DNA of 64,000 nt from Elusimicrobiota bacterium (GTDB taxonomy: Bacteria > Elusimicrobiota > Elusimicrobia > Elusimicrobiales > UBA9959), in contig WOVA01000003.1 of NCBI GenBank assembly GCA_009773155.1, positions 62,001-126,000 on the forward strand. The letters run 5' to 3'. Below the pieces are notes generated by a model. It made no database searches and had not been told where the DNA came from. It saw only the letters and a program-made list of their open reading frames with translations. Shown piece after piece: positions 7,602 through 15,566 of the stretch (position 1 is the stretch's first letter; every line of letters begins with the position of its first letter). Made by a program: the position numbers and the translations under genes.

Positions 7602-9131
7602 CTAAACCGTCTCTACCGCGCGGTCCAGCGACCTGTACTGCACCGCCTCCATCACGTGTTCCTTCTTTATGTCCGCCGCGCCTTCCAGGTCGGCTATGGT
7701 CCTGGCCACCCGCATTATCTTATCCAGGCTGCGCGCGGAAAACCCCATCTTATCCATGGCTTTCTCGAGCAGTTCCGAAGCGCCCGACGGCAGCCGGCAA
7801 TGCTCGCGTATATGCCTCACCGTCATCAGCGCGTTGGGCACGGCACGGCCGTCCTTGAACCGCTCGCGCTGGCGGCGCGCCGCCGAGAGCACCCTTTCCC
7901 TTACGGCGGCGGAACTTTCCCCCTCCGGCAGAGCCGACCAGTCCGCGTACTTAAGGGCCGCGAGCTGTACGTGCAGATCGATGCGGTCCAGCACAGGTCC
8001 GGAGATCCGGCCGCGGTACTTCTGCACCTGCAGCGGCGTGCAGGAGCATTGCCGGGAAGAATGTCCCAGGTAGCCGCAGGGGCACGGATTCATCGCCGCC
8101 ACCAGCGCGAAGCGCGCCGGGTAGGTGACGGTATCGCGCACCCGGGCCACCGTCACCCTGCGCGATTCCAGCGGCTCACGCAGCGACTCGATGGAGGCCC
8201 GGGAGAACTCGGGGAATTCGTCCAGGAAAAGAACGCCGTTATGCGCCAGTGAAACCTCTCCCGGTTTAGGGCTGGAGCCGCCGCCGATCAGCGCGGCGTC
8301 GGAGATGGTGTGATGCGGCTCCCTGAAAGGCCGCTCCGTGATCAGTTTAGCCCGGGACAACAGCCCGCATACCGAATAGATCTTGGTGGTCTCCAGCGAC
8401 TGCTCGTCATTGAGCGGGGGCAGTATCGAGGAGAACCTCTTGGCCAGCATGCTCTTGCCCGAGCCGGGCGGGCCGACCATTATTATATTGTGAAAGCCGG
8501 CCGCGGCTATCTCCAGCGCGCGCTTGGCGAAGGCCTGGCTCTTCACCTCGGACATGTCACCCACCGAACCGGAATTTTCCGGCGGCGCGGCGTGCAGGCA
8601 GCGGCGCAGTTCCCCTTTGCCCGACAGCCAGGCGGCCGCCTCCGACAGCGTGGCGGCGGAGAAAGCGTCGAGGCCGGAAAGCGAAGCCTCTCCCGCATTG
8701 CCGGCAGGCACCACCACCGGCCCGGAGTGGCCCGCAGCCTTGAGGCTGAGCAGCATCGGCAGCACGCCGATGACGGGCTTGAGCGCCCCGTCGAGAGCCA
8801 GCTCGCCCAGGAAGAAGGCCTCCGCGGCTTTTTCGCCCCGGCCTTCCAGCGCTTCGGCGGCCGAGAGCATACCCAGGGCTATGGGCAGGTCGAAATGGGT
8901 ACCGGCCTTGCGGATCTCGGCCGGGGCCAGGTTGACCGTGACCCTGCGCGACGGCAGCTCGAAGCCCGAATTGCGTATGGCGGCGACGACGCGGTCCTTG
9001 GACTCCTTGACCGCGGCGTCGGGCAGGCCTACGACGGAATACGAGGGCAGCCCGGGGGCGATGTCCACTTCCACCCCCACGGCGTAACCCTCTATCCCCT
9101 TCAGACCCAGACTGTTGAGCTTGGCCAGCAT
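7602..9131 (-). CDS. comM: YifB/ComM family Mg-chelatase-like AAA+ ATPase
   Basis: ComM is a branch-migration helicase that extends heteroduplex during natural transformation. 509 residues: an N-terminal ChlI-like domain (about 1-165, beginning MLAKLNSLGLKGIEGYAVGVEVD), an AAA+ core with Walker A GPPGSGKSMLAKR and Walker B GVLFLDEFPEF, a CPCG...C cysteine loop, and a C-terminal Mg-chelatase domain ending near the stop. Length and motif order are normal for the family. The dprA gene two positions downstream supports the assignment. Confidence 0.93.
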   Translation of the reverse strand: MLAKLNSLGLKGIEGYAVGVEVDIAPGLPSYSVVGLPDAAVKESKDRVVAAIRNSGFELPSRRVTVNLAPAEIRKAGTHFDLPIALGMLSAAEALEGRGEKAAEAFFLGELALDGALKPVIGVLPMLLSLKAAGHSGPVVVPAGNAGEASLSGLDAFSAATLSEAAAWLSGKGELRRCLHAAPPENSGSVGDMSEVKSQAFAKRALEIAAAGFHNIIMVGPPGSGKSMLAKRFSSILPPLNDEQSLETTKIYSVCGLLSRAKLITERPFREPHHTISDAALIGGGSSPKPGEVSLAHNGVLFLDEFPEFSRASIESLREPLESRRVTVARVRDTVTYPARFALVAAMNPCPCGYLGHSSRQCSCTPLQVQKYRGRISGPVLDRIDLHVQLAALKYADWSALPEGESSAAVRERVLSAARRQRERFKDGRAVPNALMTVRHIREHCRLPSGASELLEKAMDKMGFSARSLDKIMRVARTIADLEGAADIKKEHVMEAVQYRSLDRAVETV

Positions 9132-9147
9132 AAGAAACCCGGTTTCC

Positions 9148-9176
9148 GGGGGACACCATGCGGCATGGTGTCCCCC
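9148..9176. repeat. 27-bp palindromic element, intergenic and perfect (copy 3)
   Basis: Arms of 14 bases (9148-9161 and 9163-9176) are exact reverse complements around a single G: GGGGGACACCATGC and its complement. This is the only copy outside a gene, between comM and the CsgG-family gene. Being perfect, it is the best reference for the family consensus. Confidence 0.9.
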
Positions 9177-9183
9177 CGCGCCA

Positions 9184-10116
9184 TCACTTCGCCAGCCGGC
9201 AGATGTCCCCGGCCTTCGGGGAAGCTGAACCGCGCTTGACCAGCTTCGCCACGGAGCAGTCGCCGGACTCGCCGCACCAGCGGTCTATCTCCACGTCGCC
9301 CAGGTAGGCCTCCCTGTGCCCTATGACCAGGTTGGAGCGCGGGTCGCGTATCTCGGCGCCCTGGCTGAAGCAGGACAGCGTCATGCCGGTCTTCATGCCC
9401 GACTCCTGCCCGGCGTTGAGGTAGATGTCCTGGTCGTAGGCGTCGGCTATGCGGCAGGACCAGGGTTTGGAGTTCATCTGGTTGGCGATATTGTCCACGA
9501 ATTTTACGATGGCGCCGCGCAGCGCTTCGCCCTCGAGCGTCTCGTCGTAACCGCCCTTGGTGCCCATTCCCAGGAAGCTGCCGGACTTGGACTTGGCCTG
9601 GCCTTTACCCGAGTCGGCCATCAATACCTGGCCGCTCTGCACGTCGATAAGGCGGATGTCCACGGTAACGTCGGCCACCTGCTGTTTGGTCTGGCGTATG
9701 AGGTAGTCGGAGCCCTGCTTGTTGACGCCGAACTGCGAGACCGCGCCTACGACGATGGCCTCCAGTCCCATTATGCGGCCCAGCCTGACGGCGGTCTGCG
9801 GGTCCACCGTGCCCTGCGACTGCATCTTCTGCTCCGCCATTATCTTTTCCATGCGGTCGCGCTCGACCACTATGAACTTGCCGGATTTGACCAGCTCGGT
9901 GATCAGTATGTCCGAGGCGGCGCCGCCCAGGCGGCCCTGGCCGTAGGCGGACTTATTCTCGAACTCCACCACGCCGATGCGGCGCTTCGGGCCCGTGTAG
10001 GCCGACTTCACCTTCTCGGTCTCCTTGACGGTCAGCGCGTGGTCCATCTTCACGGACCTCGAAGGCGCGCAGGCCGCGGCCAGCAGCAGCGGCAGTATCA
10101 TCCACATTTTTTTCAT
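9184..10116 (-). CDS. CsgG-family outer-membrane lipoprotein
   Basis: 310 residues with a lipoprotein signal peptide (LLLAAAC, Cys at about 16). The CsgG-type domain runs about 40-215: IGVVEFENKSAYGQGRLGGAASDILITELVKSGKFIVVERDRMEKI, then MGLEAIVVGAVSQFG and VTVDIRLIDVQSGQVL. CsgG itself is the curli export pore; many family members have other envelope roles. A Cys-containing C-terminal region (215-310) is extra. Two more lipoprotein genes lie directly upstream on the same strand, the common CsgG/DUF799-like neighbourhood. No curli subunit gene is visible. Confidence 0.85.
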   Translation of the reverse strand: MKKMWMILPLLLAAACAPSRSVKMDHALTVKETEKVKSAYTGPKRRIGVVEFENKSAYGQGRLGGAASDILITELVKSGKFIVVERDRMEKIMAEQKMQSQGTVDPQTAVRLGRIMGLEAIVVGAVSQFGVNKQGSDYLIRQTKQQVADVTVDIRLIDVQSGQVLMADSGKGQAKSKSGSFLGMGTKGGYDETLEGEALRGAIVKFVDNIANQMNSKPWSCRIADAYDQDIYLNAGQESGMKTGMTLSCFSQGAEIRDPRSNLVIGHREAYLGDVEIDRWCGESGDCSVAKLVKRGSASPKAGDICRLAK

Positions 10117-10157
10117 AAGACCCCTCCTGAATATGAACTGAAAAACGATCCCGCGCC

Positions 10158-10760
10158 TCAGCGCGCGGGAAGGCCGGCCACCGCGTCGGCAGCCGCGCGC
10201 TCGGCCTCTTTGGCGAGCGGGGACTTGAGCATGTTCTGGACCAGCTTGACGGCCATCTGCTCCACGAAGGCCTTCCGGGCCTCGTCCCTGTCGAGGTAGA
10301 CCTTTACGTCGCGGCCGGTCCCCTCCCCCTCGTAAAGCACCTCGCCGTCGGCGGCCGAGACCAGCTTAAGACGCAGCTTGACGCTCTTGCGTACGACGAA
10401 ACCGAGGTTCTGAAAAGTGAAATCCTCAATGACGCCGTAGCAGAGCAGACCCGAACCCACGGCACGGCCGATTATCTCCGGCGTGGCCGAGGCCATCTGG
10501 CCCGCGTCGGTTATCCCTATCCCCTTGAGCCCCTCCATGACCGGCTCCCCCTGGATCAGGGAATAGCCCCTGGCGGCTATGCGCTCGGCGGCCAGCTTGT
10601 AGAGATAATCCTCGGCAGCCAGATCAACGGTCTCGTTCTCGAAAGGCAGCAGCGCCACGGGCTCGGCCGGCGGAGCGAAGCCGGGGGCGACGAAATAGGT
10701 CGGCTTCACCACGCAGGCGGCCAGCAGGAACGGGATAAGCAGGGCTTGGCGGAACCTCAT
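10158..10760 (-). CDS. DUF799/GNA1162-like lipoprotein
   Basis: 200 residues with a short lipoprotein signal (LLAACVV). The body, with VALLPFENETVDLAAEDYL, ERIAARGYSLIQGEP and LLCYGVIEDFTFQNLGFVVRKSVKLRLKLV, matches what I know of DUF799 (GNA1162-like) lipoproteins, which are usually encoded beside CsgG-family genes, as here. Its start overlaps the stop of the upstream lipoprotein gene by four bases (ATGA), indicating coupled translation. Probable periplasmic face of the outer membrane; function unknown. Confidence 0.7.
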   Translation of the reverse strand: MRFRQALLIPFLLAACVVKPTYFVAPGFAPPAEPVALLPFENETVDLAAEDYLYKLAAERIAARGYSLIQGEPVMEGLKGIGITDAGQMASATPEIIGRAVGSGLLCYGVIEDFTFQNLGFVVRKSVKLRLKLVSAADGEVLYEGEGTGRDVKVYLDRDEARKAFVEQMAVKLVQNMLKSPLAKEAERAAADAVAGLPAR

Positions 10761-11812
10761 CTTATATATCTGAAAGCGACCTCTGAAGCTTCTATCCCGT
10801 CTATGACCAGCGAATCTCCGGCGGCGCGCAGTACCAGGCTGGCGAATTCCTCGGGGCTCATCTTGTCCGAATAGACGGCCAGTTCAGCCTCGCCTTCGGC
10901 GTAGGAGACCACCGCCACCCTCCGCACGGTGGATATGCCCTCCACGGCGGCGGCGAGCGAAGAAATAATGTCTATGCCGGGAGCGCCCGAAAACCTCAAT
11001 GTAAAGCCCCGGTCCTCTCCTTTAAGCCGGCCGCCCAGACGGGCGCCCAGTTCGCGGCCCAGCGCGGCGCCCGCCTCAGCCAGGGCTTTCGCCGCGGCGG
11101 CGTCGCGGTCCTGCCCCATCCCGGCGGCCGCTACGGAAAATTCGGCCAGATTACCGCCGCCGCGCGCGTCTATCACCACGGCGGAAGCCTCCGCGGAGGC
11201 CTGGGCCAGTCCCCCTCCCACGGCCGCATCGAGGGGGCGGATGGAGAACCTGACGCTGACGGCGGCCCTGGCGCCGGAAGCCGCGGCGCGGCCCGTGAGC
11301 GCGGCCGTGTCCTCGCCGGCCTGCGCCGGCACGAAAGAAGCGCCCATCGACGACAGCGCGGCGGCCCTGAAAGCCGTCTCGCCGCCCGCCCCGGAGTCGC
11401 CGGAGACCGCGAGCACCAGCCTCGGTCCCGCCGAGGAAGCAACGGAAGGGGCGACCGCGTGCCGCACCCTGTCTATATAGATCCAGACCCTGGCGCGCAG
11501 GGAGAGAAAGTTATCCATCCTCTTTTCGGAAAGTATCTTGCTCTTCCGGACATAGTAGGAATGCCTGGAGAGGACGGCGTCGACCGCGGCGGGGTCGTCG
11601 GAAAAAAGGGCGGCGGCTTTTTTAAGAGCCGCGCGCTCGGCCGCGGCCAGGGCCGGCGGCCGCGCGGAAGAGGGGTCCTTGCCGCCCGTGTCCGCGTAGC
11701 CCTCGGCCTCCACGGCCTCCAGGGGCCCGGCACCGCCGGAACGGCCGGCACCCGCGCAGGCGGCCAGCGCCGCCGCCATCGCCAGCGAAATAAATATCGG
11801 GGTTATTCTCAT
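10757..11812 (-). CDS. LPP20/FlgT-like lipoprotein
   Basis: 351 residues with a lipoprotein signal peptide (MRITPIFISLAMAAALAACAG). Residues about 35-115 (AEGYADTGG ... ALAAAERAALKKAAALF ... YYVRKSKILSEKRMDNF) resemble the LPP20 or FlgT N-terminal type domain. The middle is Ala/Gly-rich, and the C-terminal end has FSGAPGIDIISSLAAAVEG and a final strand-rich domain. It is the first gene of a three-lipoprotein cluster and starts 18 bases after the histidine kinase gene ends. Role unknown; an envelope assembly factor acting with the CsgG-type protein is an inference from context. Confidence 0.65.
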   Translation of the reverse strand: MRITPIFISLAMAAALAACAGAGRSGGAGPLEAVEAEGYADTGGKDPSSARPPALAAAERAALKKAAALFSDDPAAVDAVLSRHSYYVRKSKILSEKRMDNFLSLRARVWIYIDRVRHAVAPSVASSAGPRLVLAVSGDSGAGGETAFRAAALSSMGASFVPAQAGEDTAALTGRAAASGARAAVSVRFSIRPLDAAVGGGLAQASAEASAVVIDARGGGNLAEFSVAAAGMGQDRDAAAAKALAEAGAALGRELGARLGGRLKGEDRGFTLRFSGAPGIDIISSLAAAVEGISTVRRVAVVSYAEGEAELAVYSDKMSPEEFASLVLRAAGDSLVIDGIEASEVAFRYIR

Positions 11813-11829
11813 ATTCTTTGACCCTCCGG

Positions 11830-13749
11830 TTACAGTTGCGCCTTGACCTTATGCACGGGCAGGGCGAAATTGAAGCGGGCACCGTTGCCGGAAGGGGATT
11901 CCAGCCAGATCCTGCCCCCGTGCTTCTCTATGACCGACTTGGATATAGCCAGGCCGAGCCCGGTGCCGGGGACCTGGTTGACGCTGTTCTTGCCGCGGTA
12001 GAACTTCTCGAAAACGAGTTTCCTCTCCTCTTCCGGGATGCCGGGGCCGTCGTCCTCGATGGAAATGACGACGGCCTCACCCTTGTCCTGCCCGGTCACC
12101 TTGACGGTACAGCCCCGGCGCGAGAACTTTATGGCGTTTATCAGCAGGTTGTCTATGACCTGGGTTATCCAGCGGCTGTCGGCGTAGACGTCGGGAAGCT
12201 TACCCGCGAAACGGGATTCTATCTCGATCTCCTTCTCGCGCGCCTTGAGCAGCATATTGCCGATCGAATGCGAGACCAACTCCCGGATATTCACGGGCTG
12301 GAACTCCATCTCCACCTTGCCGTTGAGACGGGAGAAGTCGAGCAGGTTTGAGATCAGGTGCGTCAGGCGGTTGGCCGACTGGTCCACCACCGAGAGGAAA
12401 TTGGACTGCTGCTCGTTGAGGGAGCCCACCTCGCCGCTGAGTATGACGGAAACGAAGCCCTTTATGGTGGTAAGCGGCGTCTTCAGCTCGTGACTGACCG
12501 TGGAGAGGAACTCGTCCTTGAGCTTGTTGAGCTGGGCCAGTTCCTGTGCGGTGCGCGTGGCGTTCTCGTAGAGCGTGGTCATCTCTATTATCATCGCCAG
12601 CTCGTCGGCTATTATGGTAAGGAACTCCAGCTGGTCCGGCGTGAAGAAGTCGGGCTTGAGGCTGCCGACGCGCAGCACTCCTATCACGCGCTCGCCCAGG
12701 ACTATGGGGACGATCATGAGGGAGCGGATGTTCCAGAGCTTCGCGTGGTGGCCGATGACATCAGGGTCGTTCTGCGCGTCCGGGCTCATGAAAGGCTCCC
12801 GGTTGATGAAAGCGCGCACGGAGGCGGAGGAGGTGTTGGTTATCGGTATGCTGTAGAGGAGACGGTCGTCGTCGGGGATCCCGTAGGAGCCCGGGTGGGC
12901 TACCAGCTCGTTGCGGGAATCGTCGTAGAGCAGTACGGCCGCCACGTCGGCCTCGGCTATCTTGGCTACGATGTTGAGCACGGCCGAGCAGCCCAGGCTC
13001 ATGTCCTTCTCCACGCCGGTCGCCTTGGTGACCACCTCGTAGAGCGCCTTGCGCTCCTTGGCCCGCTGTATCAGCCTGGAGCCGGCGGCGTCGAGTTCCT
13101 GCAGTACCGCGGAAAGTTCTCCCTTGAGCTGCTCGGTCTCTTTCTTGAGCGCGAAATTCTTCTCGGCCATGCGCCACACGGAGTTAAGATAGGGCATCAG
13201 GAAGCGGAGATAAGGAAGGGCCTCCTCCACTTTCCGGGGGCTGGCATGGGCTAAGACCACGACGCGCCTGTACCCGCCGTGCGTGGGCATGAAAGGGCAG
13301 AGCAGGGCGGAGCCCATGCCGGCGAACAGGTCACCGGGCGGCGCCGGGTCCAGGGGCGCCTGGAAGAGGAACTCACCCTCGTTCACGCAGCGGTCCAGGG
13401 GCTCCCAGGCAAAGACGGCTCCCGCCGACTGGCCGCTGCGCTGTTCGCTGTAAAGGCCGGCCACGCGCCAACCCCCGCCGGACCGCTCGAAAGCGGCCAG
13501 GACGCCGCCGGCGAAAATGGCGTGCAGTTTTATGAAGTAGTATTCGGCTATATCGAGGTAGTGTTCCTGCGAGTCCGGGACCGAGGAATGCTCCAGCGAC
13601 TCGCGCGCGAACTCGGCGAAGCCGGAAAGTTCCTTTTCGGCCCGCCTTAGGCGGCGCTCGGCCGGCAGCAGGTAGCGGAATTTCAGGTACCACCAGGCGG
13701 CGAAAGCCAGGACGGCGCCGAGTGTCACTGAAGCGAGGAGGTCGTGCAT
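11830..13749 (-). CDS. Membrane-anchored GAF sensor histidine kinase
   Basis: 639 residues: one N-terminal transmembrane helix (about 4-24), a region of unknown fold (45-195), a coiled coil (195-235), a GAF domain (about 240-390, with RSLMIVPIVLGERVIGVLRVGS), HisKA with phospho-accepting His420 (FLSTVSHELKTPL) and a HATPase domain (NLLINAIKFSRRG; DDGPGIPEEE; GTGLGLAISKSVIEKHGG). No response regulator gene is adjacent. It follows the DnaA-like gene by 15 bases and precedes the lipoproteins by 18, so it may be co-transcribed with both. Signal unknown. Confidence 0.92.
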   Translation of the reverse strand: MHDLLASVTLGAVLAFAAWWYLKFRYLLPAERRLRRAEKELSGFAEFARESLEHSSVPDSQEHYLDIAEYYFIKLHAIFAGGVLAAFERSGGGWRVAGLYSEQRSGQSAGAVFAWEPLDRCVNEGEFLFQAPLDPAPPGDLFAGMGSALLCPFMPTHGGYRRVVVLAHASPRKVEEALPYLRFLMPYLNSVWRMAEKNFALKKETEQLKGELSAVLQELDAAGSRLIQRAKERKALYEVVTKATGVEKDMSLGCSAVLNIVAKIAEADVAAVLLYDDSRNELVAHPGSYGIPDDDRLLYSIPITNTSSASVRAFINREPFMSPDAQNDPDVIGHHAKLWNIRSLMIVPIVLGERVIGVLRVGSLKPDFFTPDQLEFLTIIADELAMIIEMTTLYENATRTAQELAQLNKLKDEFLSTVSHELKTPLTTIKGFVSVILSGEVGSLNEQQSNFLSVVDQSANRLTHLISNLLDFSRLNGKVEMEFQPVNIRELVSHSIGNMLLKAREKEIEIESRFAGKLPDVYADSRWITQVIDNLLINAIKFSRRGCTVKVTGQDKGEAVVISIEDDGPGIPEEERKLVFEKFYRGKNSVNQVPGTGLGLAISKSVIEKHGGRIWLESPSGNGARFNFALPVHKVKAQL

Positions 13750-13764
13750 GTGATCACTGTATCC

Positions 13765-15558
13765 CTACATCAGGTCCATCAGGAGCCGCACATAGGCGGA
13801 CGGGGACTTGAGGCTGTTGCTGCTCAGCCAGGCGTTCTTGACGGAGTAACTGCGCAGTATCTTCTCGGTTATATGCCTGAACTCGTTCTCTTGCGCGCCC
13901 AGAGCCGAGGAGGGCTGCGGGCCCAGTATTATCAGGCCGTTGACGGTCTTATCGGCCGTAAAATTGCCTATCCGGAAAGGCGTGCCGTAAAGTTCGTCCG
14001 GATCGTAGGATTCGGTGAAGACCTGGCTCCAGGCTACTGAGATGCCGAGTTCTTTGGCCCGGGCGGAGGCGCTGTAAAGTGCGAACTTGGCCTCCTTCTC
14101 GCAGCCCTTGGGGTAGAAGAGGCCCCATTTGAACCACTGGTTCTCTGCGGGCCGCCAGCCCATCGCCGAGCCGTAGTCCGCTTCGGAGACGGCGCCCGCG
14201 ATCGCGGTCTCGGAAATGCCGAGCAGCATATCCAGCAACTCCCTCTTGCCCGGCGAGGACATCGCGCTGCTCGCGTATTTCTCCAGCTTGCGCAGCTGCT
14301 CCAGCGTACGGGTCACGTCCCCGAAAGCCATCATCCTGTCCACGAAGATGCGGTTCAGTTCCTCGTCCGACAGACTGAAGCCCATCGAGGTCACCAGGCC
14401 CGAAAGGATGGTTTTATAGGCCGAGGCAGGCGGGACCTTGACGTCGACCATCCAGCCCTGCGAAAGCTGGAAGCCGAGCGAGTCCTCGAGCCCGGCCAGC
14501 GCCTTGGGCGGGAAGACGGAGGATACCACGATCTGCTTGTTGGCGGCCATGAACTCATTGAGCCACTTGGAGATATACTTCTTATTCTCCCCGGTGAGCA
14601 TCAGGAGATGAACGTCGTCGATGACGAGTCCCTTGATGTAGGAGAACATCTTGTCCAGTTTTTCTATGGAGCCGTCCTGGAGCGCCAGCTCAACCCCTTT
14701 GGAAAAGCGGATGCCGTCGGTGACGAACAGTTTGTCCTGGCCCAGTGCCGCCGAGAGCCCATAGGCGACGGAGTGCATAAAATGCGTCTTGCCGGTGCCC
14801 GGCACGCCAAAGACCAGCAGCGGGTTGTACATCGTGCCGGGACTCTCCACCACGGCCATGGCGGCCGCGTGGGCGAAGCGGTTATAGGAACCCGACTGCA
14901 GGTTCTCGAAGGTATAGGTCGGGATCAGGGGCATCTCGACCCCCCACTTGAGCCGGGTCCGGGAGGAGACCCCGGGCGGGGTCATGGGAACCGGGGCCTT
15001 GGCGGGCTCCGCCGGCTTCTCCTCTTTCTTCTCCTCCGGCGGCGGCGCGGCCGCCGGCGGCTTTATCCTGCCGCTGACCGTGGGCGGCGGACCGAAAGGC
15101 GCGGAAAATTTGGGCTTGTCGGCCGGCGGGGGCGCCGCAGGGGCCGCCTGAGGAGGCGGGGCCTGCACGGGAGGCTGCTGCGCGGCCGGAGCCGGAGCGG
15201 GCGCGGGAGCGGGAGCGGGAGCGGGAGCCAAAGGCGCCGATGCGGCGGCCGGCGCAGGCGCCGTCTGGGCCGCCGCCTGCGGGTTGAAAGTCCTGGCCGG
15301 CGCGGAAGAGCGCCTGGAAGTATCCTCTTTCTCCAGCTCCGCCACGACCTCCTTAAGCTTGGACATCGTGTCCGTCTCGAGCTTGGAGAGGTAGATAGTG
15401 AAGTTGAAGTCTCCGGAGGATTTCTCGGGACGCGAACAAACGCTGCCCAGTTTCTTGACGATGAAGAAGATGTCCTTCATCTCCCCCTTGATCATCAGCT
15501 TATGGCGGTCCTTGTTCTTGTCTATAGGCGCCGGCGCGACTTCCCACTTCTTTATCAT
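13765..15558 (-). CDS. DnaA-like AAA+ ATPase without DNA-binding domain
   Basis: About 597 residues from ATG 15558 (an overlapping TTG at 15570 is also possible). N-terminal 90 residues unknown; then a very long Pro/Ala linker (about 95-205) with PAPAPA repeats; then a Bac_DnaA-type AAA+ domain beginning YTFENLQSGSYNRFAHAAA, Walker A GVPGTGKTHFMHS, Walker B GLVIDDVHLL and a DnaA-like sensor stretch (VVSSVFPPKALAGLEDSLGFQL). DnaA domain IV with its helix-turn-helix is absent and replaced by about 130 unfamiliar residues. It is therefore not the replication initiator but a Hda/DnaA relative with unknown partners. It lies between the acidic protein and the kinase genes. Confidence 0.75.
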   Translation of the reverse strand: MIKKWEVAPAPIDKNKDRHKLMIKGEMKDIFFIVKKLGSVCSRPEKSSGDFNFTIYLSKLETDTMSKLKEVVAELEKEDTSRRSSAPARTFNPQAAAQTAPAPAAASAPLAPAPAPAPAPAPAPAAQQPPVQAPPPQAAPAAPPPADKPKFSAPFGPPPTVSGRIKPPAAAPPPEEKKEEKPAEPAKAPVPMTPPGVSSRTRLKWGVEMPLIPTYTFENLQSGSYNRFAHAAAMAVVESPGTMYNPLLVFGVPGTGKTHFMHSVAYGLSAALGQDKLFVTDGIRFSKGVELALQDGSIEKLDKMFSYIKGLVIDDVHLLMLTGENKKYISKWLNEFMAANKQIVVSSVFPPKALAGLEDSLGFQLSQGWMVDVKVPPASAYKTILSGLVTSMGFSLSDEELNRIFVDRMMAFGDVTRTLEQLRKLEKYASSAMSSPGKRELLDMLLGISETAIAGAVSEADYGSAMGWRPAENQWFKWGLFYPKGCEKEAKFALYSASARAKELGISVAWSQVFTESYDPDELYGTPFRIGNFTADKTVNGLIILGPQPSSALGAQENEFRHITEKILRSYSVKNAWLSSNSLKSPSAYVRLLMDLM

Positions 15559-15566
15559 GTCTTGTC

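Noticed and set aside
15150-15260. Repetitive GGAGCGGGAGC tract as a possible minisatellite
   Set aside because: It encodes the Pro/Ala linker of the DnaA-like protein; simple codon repetition explains it.
13765-15558. Replication origin near a dnaA gene
   Set aside because: The protein lacks the DnaA DNA-binding domain, and I saw no DnaA-box cluster or dnaN/recF neighbours.
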